The position numbers and the translations under genes were made by a program. Of a stretch of DNA of 64,000 bases, positions 56,525 through 64,000 are shown piece after piece. The notes below the pieces were generated by a model that was not told the origin of the DNA, did not search any database, and was given only the letters and a program-made list of their open reading frames with translations. This DNA comes from Diphasiastrum complanatum (Eukaryota > Streptophyta > Lycopodiopsida > Lycopodiales > Lycopodiaceae): the NCBI GenBank assembly GCA_029204225.1, contig CM055096.1, positions 59,753,534 through 59,817,533 of the forward strand, given 5' to 3'. The stretch's first letter is position 1. The number at the start of each line of letters is the position of its first letter.

Positions 56525-59052
56525 GATAGATAGTGGGGCTAGTTCCCACATGTCTTTTGGCTAGGGAGGAGCTATCTCAATGGAGCTATGGCATAAGAGA
56601 TTAGGCCATCCTAATCTTCAATCTATGGAGTCAATGGCAAGCAAGGAACTAGCTCTCGGCCTACCAAGAGCCTTCAAGAAGTGTGGAAAGATGTGTGAGG
56701 CATGTGGCCTTGCAAAGTCACACAAATTTTCTTACAAGAGATCTTCATCAAGATCTACCTCTCCATTGGATCTCATACATTCTGATGTATATAGTTTTTC
56801 ACATGCAAGTAATGGAGGTGCTTTGATGTATGTAACTTCTATAGATAATTGTACTAGATTCACATGAATTGAGTTACTATCAAAGAAAAGTCTTGTTTAT
56901 GAAGCTTTCATTAAGTTCAAGTCTCTAATAGAGAAACAACTTAGTACTTCCATCAAAGCACTAAGATGTGATAATGGAGGAGAGTACACCTCCAATAAAA
57001 TGAAATAATTTTGTGAGATCAATGTCATTAAGTTGCAATACACTTGTTCCTACACCCCCCAACAAAATGGGGTGGCCGAGAGGAAAAATAGGAGTCTATG
57101 TGAGTGTGCAAAGTCTTTAAGACTTGATGCATCACTTCCCATCTCATTTTGGGGAGAAGCTATAACATGTGCTAATTACTTGTGTAATAGACTTCCTAGT
57201 AGTGCTATAGATGGGATCTCACCTTATCAAGCCTTGTTTGATAAGAAACCCATTGTAAAAGATTTTAAGATCTTTGGATGTATTTGTTATGTTCACATCC
57301 CTTTGGAGACTAGAAGGAAAGAAGATGCTACCTCCTTCAAAGAGATCTTTGTTGGCTATGGAGAAAATAGCAAGGGCTATAGGATATATGATCCTATATC
57401 CAAGAAAGTAAAGGTAAGCAAGGATGTACTTTTTGATGAGTCACAATTTGCTAAGAGCTTGTCAAATGGATCTAACCCATTGTGCATTGAAGATCTTGAC
57501 AAACCCGAGGATGGAGACATGGATCCAAGTCAAAAGGGGCCGAGAAGTTCATCAAGAAGCAAGGCCGAGCCCTCAAGGCTCACCTATGTGGACAAGGGAA
57601 AGCACAAGGAAGACTCTACACCTTCTACCTCTTACTCCTTCTTAGCTACATTTCTTGAAGAACCATAATCTTTTGAAGAAGCATATAAATCTAAAGTCTG
57701 GAGAGATGCAATGCAAGTAGAGTATGATGCATTAGAATAATCTTGTAAATCTTCCAAGAGGGAAGAAACCACTTGCATGTAAGTGGATTTATAAAATAAA
57801 GTACAATCAAGATGGATCTGTTAGTAAGTACAAAGCTAGGCTTGTTGCTAAGGGATTTCTTCAAATAAAAGGATTGGATTATGAAGAAACATTTGCACTT
57901 ATAGCTAAGCTTGTAACTATTAGATTAATCATTTGCATTGCTACTTTGTTCAAGTGGGATCTCTGCTAAATGGATGTGACAAATGGATTCTTGAATGGCT
58001 TCTTAGAAGAGGAAATCTACATGATGCAACCTGAGGGCTTCATCAAGGTTGGTGAGGAGCAAAAGGTGTGCTACTTAGGGAAGAGCCTATATGGCTTGAA
58101 GCAAGCACCTAGAGCTTGGTACTCTAGGTTGCATGATTTTCTCTATTCTCTTGGCTTTGTACTAAGTGCTTATGAACCTTCTTTATATTTCAAATGTAAT
58201 GAAGGAATGATCATCATTTTGGTACTTTATGTTGATGACATCATTTTGACAGGAAATGATGATGAAGGTATAAGCAAAGTAAAAGTTGATTTATCCTGTA
58301 AGTCAATCTACGGTATGCTACTTCCATTCTTGAAAGATTTGGTATGAAAGATTGTAAGGGGATTGACACCCTTATGGAGCATGTTGTGAAAGCAACTAAT
58401 GAAGGTGATGAAGCATCCTTTGAGGACATCACCCTCTTTAGAAAGCTTATAGGCTCTCTAATCTATTTGATCATCACTAGACCTAACTTAAGTTTTTGTG
58501 TAAGTAAGTTGAGTCAAAGTATGCAAGCTCCTTTAGTTCATCATTGGAAAAGTGCCAAGAGAGTACTTAGATATGTTTCTAGTACTAAATTTTTTGGCAT
58601 ACTTTATGAAGGATCTAACTTGCATTTGCAACATTTCTTTTGGAGGAGTAATATCTTGGCTTTCCAAAAAGCAAGATACAATCTAACTATCTTCTTGTGA
58701 AGCCGAGTACAAGGCATTGAATTCAACAACCAAAGAGCTCCTATGGCTAAGAAGACTCCTGATGGAGCTACATGTGCTAGAGGCCGAGGAGATCCCTTAC
58801 ATATTTTGTGACAATCAAGCTTCTCAACAAATTGCTTCAAATCCTATCTTCCATGCTAGAACAAAGCATATTGAGATAGCTCATCACTTTGTGAGGGAGA
58901 AGGTACAACCCAAGGAGGTGCAACTACATCATGTACCATCATCCGAATGCATAGCTGATATCTTAACCAAGACATTGTCCAAAGATCCATTTTTCAAGTT
59001 AAGATATGCTCTTGGAATTGTAGATAGACGTACATTAGATTTGCCAAGTTAG
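56525..59052 (+). pseudogene. Element G: Ty1/copia protease stub, integrase, RT, RNase H
   Basis: It begins WWIDSGASSHMSF, a protease active site with intact Asp, then jumps within a few codons to ELWHKRLGHPNLQSMESMAS (integrase). CGKMCEACGLAKSHKF, LDLIHSDVYSFSH, CDNGGEYTSN and [14 protein letters not shown] follow, with stops TGA 56865 (Trp codon) and TAA 57006. After ISPYQALFDKKP and FGCICYVHIPLETRRKEDAT, TAA at 57666 and a deletion near 57740 precede RT: DGSVSKYKARLVAKGFLQIK, MDVTNGFLNGFLEEEIY, SLYGLKQAPRAWY and ILVLYVDDIILTGND (YVDD intact). A deletion removes part of RT near 58300, and the first RNase H Asp block near 58635 is missing, while SSCEAEYKAL and FCDNQAS survive. Gag is absent. 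Closest relative here is copia-1. Confidence 0.92.
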
Positions 59053-59065
59053 AGGTGAGGAGGAG

Positions 59066-59880
59066 TGTTGAAAATTATCACTTCTCACTTGACATTGGTT
59101 ATTGTAAATATTGATCAAACATTAGAATAATGTTGATGATCTGATTTCACACGTGTGGAGCCTGTTCCCACGTGTGAAAGGATGTACTTTTCATACTTGT
59201 ATATATCTAAATTGATTTTGTATCAATCTAGTTAGTGTGAACATGATATGACTAGTTTTTAGTCAAGTTGACTAGTCACCTAGAAATTAGCTTTTCCTTG
59301 CATGTGCATGAGTAAATTCTCCCACATGGCAAGTGGATGTTCACACGTGTGTATAGAGTACTAGGAGATAAGAGTTGACCATTTTCCTTAAATCCTATTT
59401 TGTAGGGAATATTCCTATATTATAGGAGACTAGCTTTTTGGATTTTAGCCATATTCTAGAAGGTCAACTTTGGATAAGGACCAAGGATGGATCAAATGGA
59501 TAGATCTGAGTGATGTGGCACTCTTCACACGTGTAAAGACTTGCTGGACTGTACCAGACTTGTGGATGTACTTGATCCATAAAAGGATCATCATTTTGCT
59601 AAGAAGATTGATGAGACTTTTGCATTCTACACTTTTGTGAGGTTTCTAGTCATTTGTCTTGTGATTTCTATGAATGATTGCTATCTAGGATTATTGTACT
59701 TGTTGTTTCAGGTGCAAGCCGTACTGTGGACAATACTCCACACGTGTGAGGCTGCTCTCACTAATTTATGATGTGTTGATCCATTGCTCTTGCTTAAATC
59801 CAAGTGTAGTGAATCTAGATCAAGATCTAATGTGTAGAACTTGATAGATCCATTGATTAAACAACCAATAACTCTCTATG
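59066..59880 (+). repeat. Element G 3' LTR (right end approximate)
   Basis: It starts TGTTGAAAATTATC after ggtgaggaggag. It carries perfect 11-bp inverted arms TTTCACACGTG/CACGTGTGAAA (59145-59155 and 59169-59179) and further cacacgtgt motifs near 59341, 59525 and 59741. Confidence 0.78.
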
Positions 59881-59944
59881 ATTGTAAAGTACAATAATTA
59901 TTGTCCTAAAAATTGTAAATTTATCACTCCTCAGCTGATACTGC

Positions 59945-60420
59945 ATTCTCTGCTCCAGAGTTGTGTAGTGATAGAAATAGATCCTTCATCTTTCTTACAA
60001 AAGAAGTAAGATCTTTTCCATCCCACTGTAAATTCGTCAGCTGATCTCTAAGCATCATGATTTGACTTCTTGACTTTGTCTAAAATCTGGTGAGCAATGC
60101 ATCCCACATTTCCTTAGCTTTGGAGAGTGTAGCTAGGTCAAGTGTGAGGCTATCTTCGATGAAAGATGATAGCAAGGCTACTGTCTTGTTGTTTTCTCCC
60201 TCCACTCATGTAGCTCCTTACCTGTTGTCGTAGGCATTTCTTCTGTGCCATCCACCCAGGGGAAGAGTCCTTCAACCTTGAGAGTATCAAAGATGTCTTA
60301 ACTTTCCAGGCTAGAAATTTAGATCCTAAAGAATCAAGAATTGTGCAGATCTTGTTCTGCATGTTGCTAATTGAAGCCATTGTTTCTTGGAGTCTGTTTC
60401 CTCGTTGATGGTTGTTTGTT
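59945..60420 (-). pseudogene. Copia family C element C4: gag remnant, antisense
   Basis: Minus-strand frames read MASISNMQNKICTILDSLGS, then after shifts WREK, TVALLLSSIEDSLTLDLATL and SKAKEMWDALLTRF, the UBN2-type gag signature ending in a 'W..L...F' block. It lies just inside the PBS at 60484. Broken by several frameshifts. Protease onward is missing because element G lies to the left. Confidence 0.72.
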
Positions 60421-60483
60421 TGAATGCTTGGACTCTTAGATCTGCTAGATTCTTGGCTATGTCAAAATATGACGGGATGACCA

Positions 60484-60495
60484 GCTCTAATACCA
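60484..60495 (-). other. C4 primer binding site
   Basis: Minus strand TGGTATTAGAGC, one change from the initiator Met-tRNA complement, one base from the LTR CA end. Confidence 0.82.
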
Positions 60496-61247
60496 CTGAT
60501 GAGAATTGAAGCTTTCGCGAAGGCGAATCAACCGCAACTCTCTTGTGATTCGGATGGATTTCAGATGCAATTGTTGGACACTGCCGGCTGAATCACTCCT
60601 ACAATCCTCCAGAATGTAGTTAAGCACTACTGATCTATGTTTATAAAATTAATGCAGCATTCAACAATTCAACCAATGTGCGGAATTAGAACAAACAAGG
60701 AAATTTAGACACACGAATAACAATAGACACATTTGTATTCGAGATCAGACACAACAAGAAAATCTTCTATATTGATCTTTCTCTGATTTTTCAAGCACTG
60801 CATGCAGATCCACGCAGTACATTGGTGTGGGAGAAAACATGGTTCTCTCATGAGTAATCATCTTGCTTTACTAGCGGACAGTTGGATCTTCTAATCCTAG
60901 ACAAAATTGTCTTCGCACGCAGGTGGACATGTATTCTGTAATTTCATCTTGATTGCTTACTAGCATCAGACTACTTCATTATACTTTGTGTATTCTACAT
61001 ATGATTTATGTGTGATCTCTATTGATCTGTATGTCAAGTAACATCCAGTAAGTATATAGTCGCTTTATGCAAATCTAAGATTAGAGTGATTAAGCATCTA
61101 CAACTAATTAGAGAATTACAAGAGTGGCAGATTAGCCACGACCTAGAGAGTGTCTGCTGACGTCATGCCATCAGATCAGACTTCTGTACTTGCATGATCT
61201 TGGCTGGTACTCTTTGGAGCGTGAGGGGCAGGAGAAGGTTTCACAAT

Positions 61248-61317
61248 GTTGGTTTCGTTTTCGCCGTTGGTTTTGTTTCCTTCGTTGGTTTTGTTTCCTT
61301 TGTTGGTTTCATTTTTA
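61248..61317. repeat. 18-bp tandem repeat, four copies
   Basis: Units at 61248, 61266, 61284 and 61302, consensus gttggttttgtttccttc. Confidence 0.9.
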
Positions 61318-61394
61318 GTCGCCTGCCTTCTCTTGTACTGGACCACAAAGGATTCTCGTGTCAGACCGCAAAATATTCTCGTTCATGAATCTTT

Positions 61395-61535
61395 CATGTT
61401 CGCAAACTATTCATGTTCGTCTCCTTTGACTTTCATGTTCGCGAACCATTTGTCTTCGTTTCATTTGACTTTAGCGTTCGCAAAACTTTCTGTGTTTTGT
61501 GTCTCCTGACTTTCGTGTTCGCGAACATCTTCGTC
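61395..61535. repeat. TTCGCGAAC-centred imperfect repeats
   Basis: Four imperfect copies of (g)acttt(c/a)(a/g)(t/c)gttcgc(g/a)aa(c/a), spaced about 50-60 bases, two with the perfect palindrome GTTCGCGAAC. Confidence 0.78.
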
Positions 61536-61779
61536 AGGCCGAGGGCTGAAAGCTAGCCAGGCTTTGTAAATAGAAACGTTTTGTTTTCTCAATGAAGGTA
61601 CTGATGAGCTGCCTATTGTCCGAATCGACTTTTGGAGTTGATATTGACATACGAGTAATTGGTGTCGATGTCAGGTGTCCGACAAATAGTCTGTGTCGGT
61701 TGAGTAGATGTGACCGAAGTTGAAGTAAGCCAAATAGTCGAAGGATGGCCGAATAGTCGGTGTCTGCTAAGTCATCCAA

Positions 61780-63430
61780 ATTGTCTCTTTAGTAGCTTGA
61801 GAGGCTGCAATGTGCTCAAATCATGTAGATGACATTGCAATGGAGGTTTTTTTTTTACTGTTTCAAGATATTGGATCATTATTGAACATGAAGACAAGTC
61901 CAGAAGTCGATCTTCTGGTGTCGATATCACTTGTCCAATTTGCATCTGTATATCCATGAAGTGTGTGGATATTGGATGGATCAACATCACCATAGTAGAT
62001 ACAGAGGTCAATAGTAATTCATACATATCTGATAACTTTGAAAAGAGCTTTCCAGTGGATCATACTAGGGTTGGCCATATATTGGCTCAAGGAACTGATG
62101 GTGTATACAAGATCGGGCCTGGTAGAGATCATTGCATACATCAGGGATTCGATAATTGATTGGTATGGATATTCCTTCATTTCGGCCTTCTCATCAATGG
62201 TCTGAGGGTATTTTTTCTTGGATAATATTAGATCTGGATCCATGGAATTATGTACAAATTTGCAATTCATAAAATTGAATTTCGTAAACAAATTATAGAA
62301 GTATCTTTGTTGGGTGATATAGAAAGTCTTTTGCTTCTGTCTCTGTGGATTTGAATCTTGAGACAATAATGCGCCTCTCCAAGGTCTGTCATCTCAAATT
62401 CTTGGGATAGCATCCTCTTGGTGTCCTTTGTCAGTCCGATATTGTAAACAACAATGTATCATCCATGTAGAGTGTGATGATGACAAAGAATTAATTGATA
62501 GCTTTGAATTATACATTACAGTGTACAGAGCTAGGTTCAAATGCATGATCGATAAAAAATGTGTTGATTCGATGAAACCATGCTTTGGATGATTGCTTCA
62601 GACCGTACAAAGCTTTATGGAGTTTGCATACCTAATCTTCTCGACCATTGAGGATATAGCCTTCTAGCTAGATCACATAGATGTCTTCCTCGATAACTCC
62701 CTTGAGGAATGTCGTTTGTACATCCATTTGGTGTATCTCAACATCTGCTATAGTAGGATATGACAGTAGCTTTTAAATGGAAGTCTGCTTGACAACTGGG
62801 ATAAAGGTTTCGAAAGTAGCTGGTATTCAGAATTTGTGAAAACTCCCTTGCCATGAGTTGAGCTTTCCTTCTTTCGCTACTATCGTCTACTTTGTATTTG
62901 ATCTTAAAGACCCATTTGCAGTCGATTACCTTTCTGTCTACTGGCAGCTTGGTGACAGTCCATGTGTTGTTCCTCAGCAACGAGTTGTACTCCTTGTCCA
63001 TTGCTTCTTTCCAGAGATCTGAAGCAGCCTGTGACATAGCTTCCTCAACTGTGGTTGGCTCCTGAATAGAATAGTGAGCGAGCTCATTAGTATATTGGAC
63101 AGATTGAGTTCAAGTTCTTGTTGATCTTCTGGTTGAAGTCTCTGGCTGCGAGATTCGACTTTGTGTCGACTGCTCCTGAGTTGTAGCTTCTTCTTCTTCT
63201 TCTAGGTCTGACTTTACAGAGTGAATATTGAAAGAAATCAAAATGGTCTTTCAATATGTATCAGTTGTCAAGGCAGAAATCGTAGACTGCATCTAGTCCT
63301 TGCCCTTCAAATCAATAAACTGATCTTCAATAAAAGTCACATCCTTGTTAGTGAAAACTTTATAGGTGTCTATATTGTATAGTCTATGCATTCCATCAAA
63401 AGTAGAATAGCCATCACATGTAGAGTGAAT
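61780..63430 (-). pseudogene. Copia family C element C3: end of integrase, RT and RNase H, antisense
   Basis: From right to left: STFDGMHRLYNI and VFTNKDVTFIEDQFIDLKG (63280-63400), an acidic linker, then RT ASDLWKEAMDKEYNSLLRNN, TVTKLPVDRKVIDCKWVFK (62850-63030), a decayed central RT, and FYITQQRYFYNLFTKFNF, KEYPYQSIIESLMYAMISTR, PDLVYTISSLSQYMANPSM (62030-62320). The RNase H part reads QIGQVISTPEDRLLDLSS in one frame (about 61930) and ends at an AASQAT-type block at 61785, where it fuses to the C4 LTR. Broken by stops and frameshifts. Confidence 0.85.
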
Positions 63431-63494
63431 CTCACAATCTGTCTCTAGATTCTATGGCAAGAACATAATCTAGAATGCAAATAATCAAAGCATG
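63431..63494. other. Junction between C3 and the inverted-repeat element
   Basis: Short AT-rich sequence without recognised content. Confidence 0.4.
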
Positions 63495-64000
63495 AATACT
63501 TTCACACGTGTGGGGAAAGTACAAATGAAAAGAATGTATGAAATCAGCCTCTTACTCGAATTAGAGAGAGAATGACAATTTAAGCTTAAAGTTACAAGAT
63601 CCAAAATGACATTAAGATAGCACAAATGTTTGATTCATCATTAGAGTTGTGAGAGAACCCACATTACATTTATAGAGAGAGTACTAGCTTGAGGTAGCAC
63701 TAGCATGCAACCTTGTTTCTCCGCCTCTAAAAGTTTATTCTACCAAAATATTGACACCTATCACTATGCATGTTGAGATATGCACCTACTTCTACCTACT
63801 TTCTACAAGTGTCATATTTTCAACTACAAATGTACAAATCTACTTGCATGTGTCCATAACAATTTTTGCATGCCTTGCATGTCACTTTGGATCTTGTACA
63901 TAACATTAAGGTTGAATTGTCATTCTCTCTCCAACTCGAGTAGAAGGCTGATTTCATACATTCTTTTCATTTGTACTTTTCCCACACATGTAAAAGTATT
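63495..64000. mobile_element. Foldback/MITE-like element with ~120-bp terminal inverted repeats
   Basis: Positions 63495-63613 (aatactttcacacgtgtggg start) and 63879-64000 are inverted copies with about 85-90% identity by eye, including gtacaaatgaaaagaatgta and its complement. The 265-base interior has no ORF. The right end coincides with the window end, so the full extent and target duplication cannot be seen. Confidence 0.78.

Larger units (their letters stand above)
60497..61779 (-). repeat. C4 5' LTR, long, with internal minisatellites, U3 end truncated
   Basis: It adjoins the PBS. The region 61600-61779 contains the GAATAGTCGG-type motifs of family C LTRs in minus orientation. Two minisatellites lie inside: four 18-bp units (61248-61317) and repeated TTCGCGAAC-centred units (about 61395-61535). 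The LTR is cut at 61779, where C3 RNase H sequence abuts. Confidence 0.68.

Noticed and set aside
61194-61509. Phe/Val-rich open frames at 61.2-61.5 kb as a membrane protein
   Set aside because: The frames are produced by the 18-bp tandem repeat and the TTCGCGAAC repeats within an LTR.

Overview
The window looks like nuclear DNA of a land plant: AT-rich, with one multi-exon gene split by large introns and then about 36 kb of nested, decayed retroelements. The host gene encodes a plant-type CLASP microtubule-associated protein. Long repeat-filled introns, Ty1/copia and Ty3/gypsy debris and a LINE with a zinc-finger-like tail would fit a large-genome non-seed vascular plant such as a fern, but that placement is an inference. 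No tRNA, rRNA or CRISPR array was seen.

Layout. 1-3.3 kb: minus-strand Ty3/gypsy element (gag, zinc knuckle, protease, PBS, probable LTR) cut by the window edge. 3.3-6.2 kb: simple repeats and a gypsy RNase H remnant. 6239-26793 (+): 17 CLASP exons covering the protein from just before the second TOG domain to the C-terminal stop; the exons for the first TOG domain are not in the window. The introns hold a 5'-truncated LINE whose 3' end is a (TC)n tail, a second copy of that LINE 3' end abutting a splice donor, a decayed gypsy pol on the minus strand, and a degenerate telomere-like tract. 27-29 kb: little coding content.

29-64 kb is a stack of elements. Copia-1 (28995-34864, +) has a full set of domains but is dead at several active sites, and its 5' LTR is mosaic. 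A second copia family ('C') appears as C1 (minus, 34865-37118), C2 (plus, 37119-46327, apparently interrupted by elements D and E), C3 (minus RT/RNase H, 61780-63430) and C4 (minus gag plus long LTR, 59945-61779). The C1 and C2 LTRs lie head to head as an inverted repeat of about 1.7 kb. Element E (40.4-43.1 kb) is a copia derivative lacking protease and integrase. Element G (56.5-59.9 kb) is a relative of copia-1. Element F (50024-54912) is a complete non-autonomous LTR element with both LTRs, PBS, PPT, near-matching TSD and a gag-like zinc-knuckle ORF but no pol.

The most interesting material is at 46.4-55.7 kb. Two convergent genes, neither of a retroelement type, lie tail to tail. The plus-strand gene has recognisable introns, a coiled coil, a basic nuclear-localisation-like stretch, a Cys-x2-Cys motif and a C-terminal QGMDKSH block. 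The minus-strand gene has been split by element F. Together they look like a decayed two-gene DNA transposon or an uncharacterised gene pair. Other notable signals are a TCACACGTGTGA palindrome recurring in LTRs and leaders of several elements, a repeated hairpin with co-varying arms in the F leader, and a foldback/MITE-like element with about 120-bp terminal inverted repeats at the right edge.
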